A stretch of DNA of 64,000 nt from Acanthaster planci (Eukaryota > Echinodermata > Asteroidea > Valvatida > Acanthasteridae). The notes beneath the pieces are model-generated. The model was not told where the DNA came from. It did not search any database and saw nothing but the letters and a program-made list of their open reading frames with translations. The translations under genes and the position numbers were made by a program. The DNA lies in assembly GCF_001949145.1 (NCBI RefSeq), contig NW_019091355.1:4041374-4105373 (forward strand). Direction: 5' to 3'. Positions 25,001 through 38,100 of the stretch are shown here, one piece after another (the first letter of the stretch is position 1; every line of letters begins with the position of its first letter).

Positions 25001-27943
25001 GCTTGGAAGTATTTGAATATTAAGTTCCTTAACCCTAACCCTCCTCAATCCTTCACCTGTTGGAGGACTGTGGAGGGTTAGGGTTAAAATACTTGCAGTC
25101 AGGAAAGGAGAGAAGAATCAAGCATCACTTCTCATTGCTCGCAAATGGTCTAGAATGGTGCTCATATGAGCAAGTTTGAGTGAGGAGTAAAGTTAACCTG
25201 TAGTTTGACCAACACCGCCCTCAAGAGGGAGAGTGTGGACCGTCTAGAATCATTGGGAACTGGGCCCTGGGGCTTGGTCACACTGTTGCACCAGCGGCAG
25301 TCAATAGCCAATATTATTTTCGAATACAGAGGGAGCTGTTCACATGAAGGTACTGTAAATGTTGGGGGTGTCACTGACCACATATGCAGTAAATATTGCA
25401 GCTAACAGCAAAATGATTTTGAATTAGGTTAAACTTTGGCCGTTGAGTGTGACTGCTTTGTGCATACGCATTGTTAAAAAGCAGGTGACGGGCTGTCAAA
25501 GTAGTTACCACCCAACTTGCCCGGTGCTGTGTATTCTATGCATAATGTGAGATGTAGCAGTTGTAATCAAACGACGTTATGTGAAAGAGTTTAAGCATTG
25601 GTGGGGAAGCCAGTTTCAGACAAAGTCAATCTCTTTCCCTGTCGTCAGGGCCACTGCTTTGCACTTGCTCAGGAAAATGGCTGGTCACATGCCCAGCTGC
25701 CCATCAGCGACTACATAATGCTCAGAGACCGAAAAGTGCTCGCCATAAATCACGGTAAGTGCCAGAATGAAGCGGAGGTGCCTTTGAAATAAGGCGTCGT
25801 TTTTCAGTTTGGGGTTGTGCGGTGGTGCCTCCTAGAGGCCGTGGCAGGTGTATGTATCCTCGAGGTGACTTCCTCAGGGGAGAGACATGGCCTTGTGTTG
25901 AATTTGGTGGCAGCGTGGTCAATTTCTGAACGCTCTCACTTGCATTTTAAATGTGAATAGGGCTGCACAGTATTATCACAAATAGGTCATTTGGGAGACA
26001 CTCTGTGGTAAATTTTTCAACCTTAGGGAGACATTGGTTATCAGAGAGACATTTCAATGTCATTTCAATGACATTTCAGACATTTCAATGTCTCCCTAAT
26101 GCTCCAACTACCAGGAGGAGGCCGAATTTTACCGTCCAAATCAGGAGGCCGAATTTTACAGTCCAAATTTTGAGAGATGATAGATTAGGGTCTAAAATGA
26201 AAACATGCAAAGTTTGGTTAAGATTGGAATAGGGAATATTGAATTAGGGGACAGTTGGAAAAATTTTGTGCACATTCTTATGGGAATGTATCTCTAATGA
26301 CCCATTTTCGGTAATCATTATTATTATTATTATAAAGCATTTCTGGTAATGACACCAAGGATTCCTCAAAAGCACCCTAGGCACTGTAGCTCGCAAGCCT
26401 GAAGAAACCTGTAGAGAGGAGACAGTGAGAAGCAGTTGCAGTTTTAGAGCTGGGAGGAAAACGTGTTTGCACATGTATGATAGTGTTAACGCGTATGTCT
26501 GGTGATCTTTTAATCTCCTGAGGAATGACAGTAGGGATGCCTGATGCATGATGGGGGTAGGTTCCGGGGTTTGGGAAACCAGGGGACGTCAAGTGTGTCC
26601 AGCCGGGGATATGGAACCAAGGAGTATTGGCGTAACTGTCGGGGGATTTGACTGCATGTTTTCAATGAGGAAATTGTGTTGTGGATATTGGGGAACCGGA
26701 CTAATAAGATCTCCATGGTTGAGAATGGGGAGGGGGGGATTTGGACGGCGTCTGAAGGAATGCAAAAACTACTAAGTGAAAGGAAGGAGTAACTGGTTAT
26801 AGTGGACCATTATTTTGAGCTAAGATGGTGTTTCTTCAGGACTGTGAAATCAGGACCGGGTGGGGGTAAATGGTAGAGTGTTGGGAAAAATTAGTCTGAG
26901 CAGAGCTGCCGGGGAGTTCACGTCGAGTTGGCTGCTCAAAGTATTTTACTTAGTGTGCAGATAACTGGGGCCGTACAGAGAGCTGCAACTTGGATTGTGC
27001 AAGGGTTCAGACTCGGTACTAGCAAAACAACTCGTGAGTACATGGACCCATACTGTACCTGTATTTAAGTTTGTAACGGTAGCTCGGCAGGACGAGGGGA
27101 TGCGCGATGGATTATCATGCCCCCTCCTTGCCAGTTGTGTTTCGTATTAGTGCTCATTCTGGTACCTCACTTGCTGAGGAAATGAGCGGAGGCAAGTAAA
27201 CCAGCTAGAGGTAGGTAGAAGAACAAGAATTATCCATTTCCGGGCATACCATTCCTTTCAGCGTCCCTTGTTTTTGGCCTAACTACATTTCCACCCAAAT
27301 GGATCCAGGCCCGGGCCAAATTACGCGCGAGCGGCGCAGCGACCGGGCTAAGTAGATCAGCAAGCGGAGGGTGCATTGACCTCAAAGCGAAGACAGTCCA
27401 GAGTGTAGATCAGCAATTGGGCCATTCTAAAATTTGGAGGCCCATTTTGTCCTGTCCCTGGTAGATCTGAAATATGACTTGTTCATTTCAGAACACAGTC
27501 CTTGATTTCCAAGAGTCATTAAGTACTGCAAATTACACAGGTCAGGTGAAACTGAAAAACATGTCACGCATCGGACCCCAAATTTGTAGAATGACCCACT
27601 TGACAATGGAACATTTTCAGTTTTCCACTAAAGACAGGAAGTGTAAAGCTCCAATTCTTACTTGCTTTCTCAACTTTTTGGTTGACTTTTATTTGGTCCA
27701 GTTCTCACTTTTCATTGCATTTTCCTTCTTTTCACGCGATCACCAACAGTCTACGAGATACTACTTGCCTTCATCAAAACCAAGGACTGGAAGGAGGCGT
27801 TCTTGAAGGTCTTGCCCCAGAGGAAAGTGGCTGCCGTGAAGGAGTCGGCAGAGGTCAAAGGTGGAAGTTCACATGGTGCCAAGAACCCAGACAAGGTTGA
27901 TTTAGCAGCAGACGAGGCAACAGACAAAGACAGTGTGAGCTAG
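22073..27943 (+). CDS. TRMT10A: tRNA (guanine(9)-N1)-methyltransferase, Trm10 family
   Basis: Coding exons: 22073-22254, 22412-22583, 23454-23603, 24240-24386, 25649-25754, 27750-27943, giving 316 aa (human TRMT10A is 339). The enzyme methylates N1 of purine 9 in tRNAs using SAM. The N-terminus has the typical SKNQMKK start of a Lys/Arg-rich helical region. The SPOUT domain follows with AIDCTYDHLM, QRCYAENR, YLTSESPN, YVIGGLVDHNH (conserved Asp D212), HAQLP and RKVLAINH, ending in WKEAFLKVLPQRK. The last 40 residues are a variable acidic tail. The first coding exon has an acceptor at 22055-22056 and 16 nt of 5' UTR before the ATG, so at least one upstream non-coding exon is expected. The match is to TRMT10A/B rather than mitochondrial TRMT10C because no targeting sequence precedes the basic region. 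Confidence 0.93.
22826..23095 (-). repeat. dispersed repeat, copy 2 (empty site)
   Basis: On the minus strand this aligns with 2038-2400 but lacks the palindromic insert found there. It lies in intron 2 of TRMT10A. The ends read GTGAC..GTCAC, too short to call TIRs. Confidence 0.75.
23655..23901 (+). mobile_element. tRNA-derived SINE
   Basis: The RNA polymerase III A box (TGGTGTAGTGGC, 23661-23672) and B box (GGTTCGAATCC, 23703-23713) are spaced as in a tRNA. They are followed by an unrelated body of about 180 bp and an ATAAATAAATAA tail. This is the layout of a tRNA-head SINE. The tRNA head does not fold as a functional acceptor stem. It lies inside intron 3 of TRMT10A in the sense orientation. 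Confidence 0.8.
25029..25087 (+). mobile_element. 59-bp TTAA-bounded palindrome, copy B
   Basis: It has the same 59-bp structure and orientation as 12900-12958 (TTAACCCTAACCCTCC..GGAGGGTTAGGGTTAA). Two arm mismatches lie in the right half (GGACTGTGG instead of GGATTGAGG). It lies in intron 4 of TRMT10A. Confidence 0.75.
26112..26168. repeat. short tandem duplication (27-bp unit)
   Basis: Two units of AGGAGGCCGAATTTTACAG/CGTCCAAAT lie head to tail, differing at one or two bases. They follow a stretch with repeated ACATTTCAATG words (26047-26092). Non-coding, in intron 5 of TRMT10A. Confidence 0.65.
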
Positions 27944-28300
27944 CACAGGTAGAGTCTAAGTTTGGGGCGATAGAGGAATCAGATGGTGCTTTTTCTGCAA
28001 TTTAGCATCAGTTGTAGTTTATGGGAAGGGTGGACGATGAATTTATTTGACATTGAAGTTGCGGTGGCGTGGGAATGGGTCCGATAGAGATCTAGGTGGG
28101 CTCCAAATTGAACATGACCTTGAGCCTCTCGACTGTGATGCTTTAATTTTGGGGAAAAAAACACTGGCAGTGGAATAAGTTAGGATTTTTTCTCTTTTGA
28201 GGGGCCCAGTTTGGGACGAACTGAATTGTATTTGTCAAAACCAGTACATTATTATGAATGAATTTGAAAAATCAAGAAAAACAGAAGATTTGGACGCCCA

Positions 28301-28549
28301 GGGGCGTGGTTTGGCGACCCCAGCCATGAACTGGTTTCAGCTCTGGTGTCACTGGTAAAGCGTCGCGATTTGGTCATGCCTCTTCCTGTTCCGACCGAGT
28401 GAGAACCGAAGGTTGGAATTGATTCAGCACCGGTTCAAAATGGCGGAAAATAAACGGACAATTTTTGTCGCCCCTCGATATAAGTAAATTATTTATACGT
28501 TTTGACATCACAAACTTGTTCCTGGTTAGGGGTCGCCAAAACACGGCCC
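28301..28549. mobile_element. MITE with ~31-bp TIRs
   Basis: The left end GGGGCGTGGTTTGGCGACCC.. (28301-28331) and the right end (28518-28549, reverse complement TGGGCCGTGTTTTGGCGACC..) are imperfect inverted repeats. The total is about 250 bp. The interior contains AATAAA at about 28447, so it could serve as the TRMT10A poly(A) signal. Confidence 0.65.
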
Positions 28550-28848
28550 AGAACATGCCCTTTGTACTCGCATTTTGTTTCATGCAAGACCTGGATATAT
28601 CCAAGTCATGTGGTCAGTGGGGCTCCAATCGTGTTTCATTGACTTATTCGGTACACGCAATAGTGCAGCCATCAGTACTGGTTAAATATACCATGGGACT
28701 AGGTGCAAAGTAGGCACAGTCGTGGCCGAGCTGAGGAATTACACGGCGACTTGCACATGTAGAGGATTTATGCGGGCTTTGTATACAGCAAATAATGAAT
28801 GTTTGACATTTGTGAAGTGGAAAGAATATTTTCATTAGGTGACAGATC

Positions 28849-29545
28849 NNNNNNNNNNNNNNNNNNNNNNNNNNNNNNNNNNNNNNNNNNNNNNNNNNNN
28901 NNNNNNNNNNNNNNNNNNNNNNNNNNNNNNNNNNNNNNNNNNNNNNNNNNNNNNNNNNNNNNNNNNNNNNNNNNNNNNNNNNNNNNNNNNNNNNNNNNNN
29001 NNNNNNNNNNNNNNNNNNNNNNNNNNNNNNNNNNNNNNNNNNNNNNNNNNNNNNNNNNNNNNNNNNNNNNNNNNNNNNNNNNNNNNNNNNNNNNNNNNNN
29101 NNNNNNNNNNNNNNNNNNNNNNNNNNNNNNNNNNNNNNNNNNNNNNNNNNNNNNNNNNNNNNNNNNNNNNNNNNNNNNNNNNNNNNNNNNNNNNNNNNNN
29201 NNNNNNNNNNNNNNNNNNNNNNNNNNNNNNNNNNNNNNNNNNNNNNNNNNNNNNNNNNNNNNNNNNNNNNNNNNNNNNNNNNNNNNNNNNNNNNNNNNNN
29301 NNNNNNNNNNNNNNNNNNNNNNNNNNNNNNNNNNNNNNNNNNNNNNNNNNNNNNNNNNNNNNNNNNNNNNNNNNNNNNNNNNNNNNNNNNNNNNNNNNNN
29401 NNNNNNNNNNNNNNNNNNNNNNNNNNNNNNNNNNNNNNNNNNNNNNNNNNNNNNNNNNNNNNNNNNNNNNNNNNNNNNNNNNNNNNNNNNNNNNNNNNNN
29501 NNNNNNNNNNNNNNNNNNNNNNNNNNNNNNNNNNNNNNNNNNNNN
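28849..29545. other. assembly gap (697 N)
   Basis: A run of unknown bases. Nothing can be said about its content. It lies between TRMT10A and TBATA. Confidence 0.99.
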
Positions 29546-29990
29546 GAATGTTCCATTTACATTCAATCTGTCATCTCATGAAGCTATTCTTACCTCGCTC
29601 TCATTCATTTTCTGTGTATTTTGCTCTGTGCATCAGGAATCAACCACAGGGTATGGGCGACTTACATGTCTTAAGTGAAAGTGCACTTTTACAACTGGGT
29701 CAGAAAAATGTTCATTCGATGATCAAAATACTTTTTCATCATTTATTTATTTATTTGATTACGATGATTGGCTGTCAGTAAGAACCCATGACAAATCAGC
29801 ACCTGCAATTACGGATCAATCAAGCTTGTTCCAGCAATAGCAAAAACAACTTCAGGACAATAAAACCCGTGCTTCAAAACTTGTAATTTAAAAGCAGTGA
29901 TTCCAATACTTGAGTGTTTATATACAGTGTACAACGGTGGGTTTAACCTCACAATTCACTACAGCTTTTGTTCAGTGATCATTTTATTCC

Positions 29991-30047
29991 TTAAGCCTAG
30001 CATTCTTCAATCATTCACCAGTTGAAAGAATGGGGACTGTTAGGTTT
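29991..30047 (+). mobile_element. decayed copy of the TTAA palindrome
   Basis: It starts TTAAGCCTAGCATTCTTCAA, has a centre TTCACCAGTTG, and ends GGGGACTGTTAGGTTTTA. It matches the 59-bp family order, but the right TTAA and several arm pairs are lost. Confidence 0.45.
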
Positions 30048-31481
30048 TATATCAGTGCTCTAAAATAAATCAGTGTGTTTTATTTTTTAATGTTGGGCCC
30101 AGTGGACCAGCCAATAGGAATTCAGCTCCAATTATCGTCGCTATTCTGTGCTGGGAGCACTTAGACAGAAATTCAGACCTACCCTTCTTAGAGGATGTAT
30201 GACATGTGTAACATACAAAATTTCTCCCTAACCCATGAAATACGCTAACCAGATTGGTTCTGAGTTTTGGTGGAATAGGCCTGTGTACTGACGACACCAC
30301 ACTTGGTTGACATTATGTGCTTTGCTACGAAGGCGTTTGGGGCCCCCACGGTCCACAGAGCAATATACATGTAGGAAAGCACGTTACCAAAGAGTGGCAT
30401 TGTCAGTTCAGAGGTCTATTACACAGAGCAAGAGTGTTCCTACAGAATAACATTATCAAACTCCACAGCAAGGAACGCTGAATAAGTTATTTTGTCAAGA
30501 AAAACACTAGCCGAGAACCATTCAGAAGTAGTGAACTGTGCTTCACATACAGTTTGGCTGGTAACCAAACTTTGCTGAGCAAAATAATAATGGGCTCAGG
30601 AAATTCATGAGCTCAGAAGCTCCAAGAACTTTGCCTAGGGCCCTGATGTTTAAAAACAATGGTATTAATATGAAATTTACATTTGATGTGCAACAAGTGT
30701 ATAATTCCTTACACTCCTGTCACTTTTGTTCTATAACAAAAGCTTTTTCTCTTAAACCTCAGCAAAAAAATATTGCGCAAAACACACGTTGGTTTTTGAA
30801 AACATAGAGTATTTGTAAGAAGCTTAAAAGTTACATTATGTACAATCTTTACTTAATTCAGAATACATGTACGGTGAACAAGTTTGGTCGCTCGTCAGGT
30901 TTAGTGTTATTCTTATATTCTGGCATTTGACCTCTGACCTCAGCACATTTGCTGATCTATCTCTTTTCATCACTTACGTTTTACTTCTCCCTGTGTGTAA
31001 AAAGAGAAAACATTTGAAATATGAACCTGTCCAAAGAAGAGAAGAGAAGAATTGGCTTTGGAGATAGCATGTGATTTGTACTAACTGTAACTAAATAAAC
31101 TGTAAGAGATACTGGCGTCCCATTCCTCAGAGATGAATGGCTTCATCAGACATGTGTAAACTTTCCAACCATACAGGTACTGTACGGGCCTTCCAGCATA
31201 TGCCATCTTTTAAGTCTCAACTCTTCGGTGCTACAGCTACAAGCAGCAAGTGTGTATCTCTGCGTCATAAAGGCACACTGGAATGGTTACTTTCTGAATA
31301 TACAGGAACTAAAAAGGAAGCCATGAAATAGAAGGTTGAAGTTCCGAGTTCTGCAATACTTGCAAAGTGGTCAAATCTATGGAGATATTTTTTCGTGGTG
31401 TAGTATGATATTTACGGCAGAGAATGGAGTTGGATGGTATCAAACTGATCGAAACTCAAAATTCAAGCACTAGTTGAAACA

Positions 31482-31651
31482 TTTGAAGCAAGATATGGGA
31501 CGGAAAGAACCCCCCTGCCTTTGTGTTGGTCATTGTTTGATCAGAATCTCAGGAATTCTCTACAGACTTCTAGGGGGATGTGTTAGGTAACAATAGGCTA
31601 GAGTGTGTATAGGGATTGGACAGGTGAGGGGGGGTACCCCTCCGTCCCATC
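31482..31651 (+). repeat. dispersed repeat, member 1 of inverted pair
   Basis: It shares, in order, GAAGCAAGATATG, TTTGTGTTGGTCATTG, TAGGGGGATGTGTTAGGTAA, CTAGAGTGTGTATAG and GGGGGGTACCCCTC with the reverse complement of 34673-34846. The pair flanks the last two coding exons of TBATA. Confidence 0.75.
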
Positions 31652-32140
31652 TTGACTGGTATAAGTTGAAAACTACACGAAAGTAAGTGTGTAAAACTGC
31701 ATATACATGTATGAGTGTTCAAACATGCAACAGAGGCTTTGCTTGGTAGCCATCTTGCAGGGCAGTGCTTTTGGTTTCATGGGAAACCTCCTTTGTGCAT
31801 ACCCAGTGGAACAAAAGCACTGGTCTACAAGATGGCAGCCATGCAAACCCTCTATTACCATCCTTCTCTTTAAAATGCTAAAGAACATTTATACTTGTAT
31901 ATTTCACACACACACACCATGCAATGTATATTGAAATCAGTCTTCCCAGGACTTTGGACAATTTTTTTCCCCAAGGAAAAACTCATTTCAATATCCAGAA
32001 TGCTTACATTCTGAAATAACCCTGAAGTGCACGAGCATACAGTCAGGATTTACTGGTGGTTTTAACTGATGGTGAATAAAGTTACATCACAAGGGATTTG
32101 CTGATTACGGTGAATAAATACATGTGTCCGTCGGCACGTC

Positions 32141-35100
32141 TCAGTTGACTACAGCGGCCTGTTCGGGATTCCAGGATGATGACTGTCCGTCTTTTGGTGT
32201 TGAGATGTAGCGCAGCTTGGGTGTCTTAGGGGCCTGGGCCGGGGGGTCCTCGGCGCGGGACTTGGAGCCGGTCGCCGGCCTCTGGTCATGCTCAATCTTG
32301 AAGATGTCAGGCTTGCCGCTCTTCTGTCTCAAGGCAGGGTGATCTGCATGGAAGAGGTCAACAACTGCATGAAGAGATTCATTTGTGAAGATGAAAAAAG
32401 GGTGGGATTTGAACCTGCAACCACCGGAACACCACGTCAGTGCTCAACCAACTGAGCTATGCCGTGCCTGCCTACAGGGGCAGGGATGGTTTCTGATTTA
32501 ACCACCCAGCTACTTTTAAATAACCAGCCCCCACACAAGATCTGATTTTTGAGCTTTTTAATCAATAATGAGAAACACAGATGACTTTTTAACACAAGAA
32601 AGGTCCAATGTACATGTACAATTTTGTCTGCATCTGAGCATGGCCCTTTACGTGAAGCTTTTGATGAAAGTTTTATTGGACGGCTTTGTGAAGTCCATTG
32701 AAAATTCCACAACCAACTCAGTTTAGCTACCTTCCCCTGTAAAGAGTGTGTCTCCCTTCCTCTCGGCAGTCGCCACCTTGCGCTTTTCCGCCTCCTGCTC
32801 ATAGGAGTAGCGGGAGTAGCCGTTGGCCGTCCCCAGCCGCCTCTGGCTGCCCTCCTCATTCAGGGTGGGGTCGGGCCTGTCCAGCTCCCCGTAGCCGTTC
32901 TGCAGGTTCATCATGGGTGGGGGCTGGCTGCGGGGGCGCTCTCCGATGGCCGCCTCGTAGTACTCTGGGTTCTGTGACCGCTTCCAGTATTCCTCCTCGT
33001 TAGAGATGGCGCTGCGGATCATGTCCAGCACCAGGTCTTTTTCTGTATCGGTGAATGGAAAAAAATTTGGATGGGGGTTTCTGAAACTACTTGTCACCTG
33101 CTTTTTTGTTGTTGGCGCATTAAACATCATTGACAATAAATCTCTTAGTGATAGCGGTGACTTGTTTAACCCCTTCACGACGGATGACGGTAAAAGCCAC
33201 CATAAAATTTGAGATCCTCAGCCCGCTTTTCAGCTATTATTCTCAGCCCACGCTCGAGCGAACACGGTGAAAGAAGGCAGACCCTGGCTCTTGTATATAT
33301 GGTGATTGGCCTTTGTGTGTAGCCCAGAAATGAAAAGACCAAATTTGCATCATAATCACCAGGTTCACAATAGTGCCCACTTTGAAAAGAGGCAACGGGA
33401 ATGTGGAAGCGTGAGTAGAGCCGCATGCCACTGAACAATGAGCCTTTTCACTGTGTAATTCAAAGCGTGCAGAGCACACAGGGCCACAAACCGAGAATTT
33501 GCAGTTTGGCAGGTGGCCTTCGTGGCCAAGCGAGGCTGGAATTCTTGGAGTCGGCTTTCGGAAAAAAATTTCCGTCGTCAAGGGGTTAAACAATCAGGAG
33601 CTGGCTACAAAAACAGTGAAGGTTATTTCAATCTTTAGAAGAGAAACAGGTTGGCCGTTACGTGTAAGCATGGATCCAAATTTGGCCAGTTTCACGCTAT
33701 GTTTTTTTAAGCTCGTTCCGCGTCATACTATTGACTGGGGTTGTTGTAGTAGCAGGTATTGACGGCAGCAGAATAGGGATTCAAAGAGCAGCGAATGCGG
33801 GCAATTCACAGTACAGTGCACCACCAAGAGGTTGACACGGAGAGGCCATTTTTCAAGTTTACGGTCAACAAAAACGTGGTTGCCTTGCCGCAATTAGCAT
33901 GTGAGCCAATGCCAGTAGACAACTTGAGGAAATTTGGGATGGGGACATTCTGTCATTTCCATGCAAAGGAAAGAGGGACGTCTTTATTAACAATACCACT
34001 CAAAATACACTTATGAATCCTCCACCCACACAATCATTAGGATTAATTCAAGTTCCCCGTGCCCTGGCGGCAAATAGACTGTCCATTTTCCACAATAGGC
34101 TGTGCGCGGCAACTTCTTCCTGGTGCACAGTATTCGTGAACTGTCCGCAGAGTCTGTGGCAATTGCCTGTATTTAGTTTTACCTCTCTGTCCAGCTGAGC
34201 AGAGCCAGGCCTGAACAGCATTAATGGAATCTGTCTGTAGAATCTGGCACAACATCTCCATCACCTTGAAAAAGAAGGAATAAACCTGTTACTTTGGGGG
34301 AACACAGAAATCAACTGTGTTTTAAAAAAAAGCTACAGCTATTGAGGAAATAAAGGATTAGCATAACTGCTTAATTTGTATATAATGCAAATACTTCTCT
34401 CAAGTACTGTTTGAACTTGGGTAGCTTGATCAGTTCAATATCCCTCAGGAATATCGATTTTAAAAAATGTTCGGAAAGCAGGTTGCAATCTTTGAAAATG
34501 GCCTTCAAGCAAATGTTAAAACTATTTGGACTAAACAAGCCGACTGATCTAGCCCCCCCCGGCAGTGTAAGACCAACACCATAAGCGGTAATTTCAATAA
34601 ACCACCTACTGATGATCTATGTACTGTCTCTTTCTGCCCACTGGTGATGGAAGCAGATATATCCAGCAGGAAATGAGACCGAGGGGTACCCCCCCCAACA
34701 TGTCCAATCACTATACACACTCTAGACCAGTGTTACCTAACACATCCCCCTAGATGTCTGAAAAGTATTCCTCAGCTTCCAGTGAGACAATGACCAACAC
34801 AAAAGGGGGGAGGAGGGTTCTCTCTGTCTCATATCTTGCTTCATATGGCAGCAGAGGGGCCGAGGGGGGCAGTGGCCTCCCACTTTTTTGACTTGGGGAG
34901 AAAAGCACCCCTTCCCCACTTTTGGCAGGTCCTTATAATGAAGCGCGATTTAATGGATCGATGTAGTAATGGCAGATGCAAGACGGTCTCACAAATCCCC
35001 CCCCCCCAAAAAATTGTTCTTTCACTGTTACTTGTGCCAACCGATAGTTTCCATTTATTATACACACGTATTCACCTCTTTTCACTACTGAAGGTAAATG

Positions 35101-38100
35101 TATAAGATATCTCTAGGATCATTTTCCTATCACCAAGACAGTATGAGCATCCTGGGTGCTTACCAGTGCTTCCTGGTCAACCTCGGGGGCGATGTGATGG
35201 AAGAGCTCCCTTGGTCTCTGCTTCTGGCGTGAGAATCCCCTGGACATTGCCCGGGACGGCGGAGGGATGAGGCGGCCGGTGTCAGCTGAGTAGACGCTTG
35301 TCCTCTTAGGCTGGGCCTCCTGTTGCTCCTTGATCTCCTTGGGCAGGCCCAGGCCGGCCTTCTCAGTCAGCTGACGGAGCTCCTCACGCCACAGGTCTGT
35401 CAGTGGGACTGTAGCAAGGGAGAGGGAACAACAGAAGCAGTTTTGAGGCAAACCCACAGCTTTAATTATAAGGATCGAAGATTGTCAAATCTAGGGGCTT
35501 TCTCACAGCTCAACTTTGTCTCTGGGTTCAGATCTTGTTTCATGAATTGAGTCTCCTGAGTTTAGACTCTGGTTCAAGACAGAAATGTCCACTCTCTAAC
35601 ATCGGACCAAAGTTTGAAGTATCAATACACCCAAATTCGGTTCCAGCGGAAAATGTTCAGAGCTGTGGAGCCAATGATGAAGCCAAATGGATATAATGTT
35701 GAGATGGCTTGTATGTATTTGCTGGAAAATATTTTGCTTTCAAAAAACACGATGCAGGGAATGGGAGAACCCATTTCCTTTGGGGGGAGGTACAAGGTAT
35801 CCACTGAGGTAGTACACCTGGTAGGGGTTTTCATTGGCAAACCTTCAATGAAGTCTGGCCACAATATTCTAGAAAATATAATCCATGATGTAGTAGGCAG
35901 AATCTCAAGAGTTTTTTTTTTTTCAGGTTTAATTGAAAGTTATCAGAAAGGGGCGAAGTTCCCCCTCCAAAACTTTTTAAGATGGTGATTCCCTCCTAAG
36001 CTATGAAGCAATGTGAAATGTAAACGCTAATTACATGTTTTCCATTACAGATTTGAAATGGTGAATAAATGATACTTGAAGTATTTTGAAAAAAAAACAC
36101 CCAAGCACTATACCACACAAAAGTGTACTGAAAGCAACACGGTGATTCAGGGTACTAGTCCTTGGTAATATACATGTACATTACTTGTTAAATTGGCTTT
36201 GAACTGCTTTAGCAACACATCCATTCTCTAAAAAACAAAGCATGTTGCTATGGCACTGATGATTGGTTACTGTATTTACATGATGGAGGTTCAAAGGTAT
36301 GTCTTCACAAAAACACTGCAAAACAACAAAAAATGTGTACGTTTACTGAATGCAGAGTATGGAATGGTTTTGAATTATACACACTGATGTATGTTGGAAG
36401 AGTGGGGTTAGAATGGTCATCACGAGATGGAAAACAAAGATGTATCCTTGGCCAAAAAGGAGGTCACACACCACGTCAGAAAACGTAAGGAACCAATCAA
36501 GTCTCTGCTTCAAAATTCCAGTCGCAAAAAATCAGCAACACAGCAAACGGGCACTGTTGACAAGAGGCCAACGGGAAAAAAACAAACAAAAAACGAAACC
36601 ACTCACTGAGCCCCAGCTTAGGATCAGCCTTTTCCTTGAAGCCCTGTGGGTAGGTGCTGAGTCCCGTCAGAGTGTTGATGGGGTAGCGGTGAGAGTTGAG
36701 TGTGGGGTTTTGGTTGTAGATGCGGTACTTGTGGGGGTTGATGTCGGGGATGCGAAAGGCGTACATGCGGCGGGCCTCCCCCGTGGCGGGGCGCCTGAGG
36801 AGGTCCCGGCTCTGCTTGCTGACCACAGAGGGGCCATCGTGAACGGCGCAGATGGGGATATCATTGAGACCTGACATATGACAAAAAAAAACAGGCGCTG
36901 GAGGACTGCCCTAATGCATGCTCCTCGTGGATTCCTCACCGATTATCCATGGAAAGCTTCGTCAAGACAACCCTTGTCTTCCAAATGAAGAAGGCCCACG
37001 CACTCTTTGAAGACCAGACTCACGGATAGATAGGATAGGCAACTGTCCGAGCGCAAGTTAAAGATGGCTGTGAGTGTAAACATACTCGCCGGAAGACTCA
37101 GATCGAAGGATGGACACACACAGTACAGGGTCATGAGTACATGAGTGCAGAGACATGCTTGGAAGCTGAGAGTCAGAAGACCTGCCCTGAAGACCGATTC
37201 TCTGATAGTTGATGAGTTATCAGCGGATGCATTGGAGAAGTGAATGGCACTCTACTGAGCTGAGAATCTCCTATGCTTGCTGGACATTGGGTCTCAAAAT
37301 GAGTAGCCTTGTGTGGGACCATGTTACGCCCTCTCAGGGGCATGTCAGTAGTAATTTTAGCAGGTAGTAGTACGGGCAGAGCTGTCAAGATGGAGAGGGT
37401 TGGATTTCAAAAGGGACTCTGAGATTCGGGGAGGAGGGTGGGTATGACTGATTATTAAAAAAGCATCAATATGAGAAGATGTCACGGAGAAGTGATGCGG
37501 CAGACTTTCCTAAAGCAGCGTTGCAACCTTGTCCCCATCAATGGCAGATTTAGCAAAGGAAATATATAGCTCATATTTAATGCTGCACAAGCACCCAACG
37601 TGTGGCATAAGTATTGCACCAAGTCCACAGGAGGAAATGTGAAATTATAGAACCAGTGTAGCTTCTTGTACAGGCATGTTGAAACTACTTTCACGGTATC
37701 TGATTGGTACCTCCAGCTAAACTGCAGGGCATTAGTATCACTCCCTATTAAGATGAATTAGTTGCATGTTTGGTTAGTTTCACTTCTACACATCCAATGT
37801 GTTATGCATGCTCATAGTCAGTCAGTACAAGCTACTAAGGACAAACTACCTCAAGAGGCAAAAAGAGAGTCATGCCGTTATTAACTTACTCATGCCAAAT
37901 TTGGGGTCGGCCCGCTCCCGCACGGAGAGCGGGAAACGGCGGTACTGCTTTTGGGCGTCGATCTGATTGATCCGGTGGGTTTGTAAAGGGGGGTTGATGT
38001 GGTTGGGGTGGTAGTTTATGGCCTGGACCGGCAGTTTAGCGGGGAGGGACATGCGGGTCTGGTCTAGGGTGCCCGTGGCAGGCCTCCTCACGCGAAGACG

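Larger units (their letters stand above)
27944..32140. other. spacer between convergent TRMT10A and TBATA
   Basis: This is the 3'-to-3' spacer of two convergent genes. It contains one MITE (28301-28549), a 697-bp assembly gap, a decayed palindrome copy (29991-30047) and one member of an inverted repeat pair (31482-31651). No conserved exon was recognised. Open frames reported across the gap are artefacts of unknown bases. Confidence 0.5.

Noticed and set aside
28768-29678. Long open frames spanning the N run
   Set aside because: They are made almost entirely of unknown bases, and the few readable residues at the edges have no coding character.
32395-32480. Functional tRNA gene on the minus strand
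   Set aside because: Good A and B boxes are present, but the T stem and acceptor stem do not pair. It is better explained as a SINE head or tRNA pseudogene.
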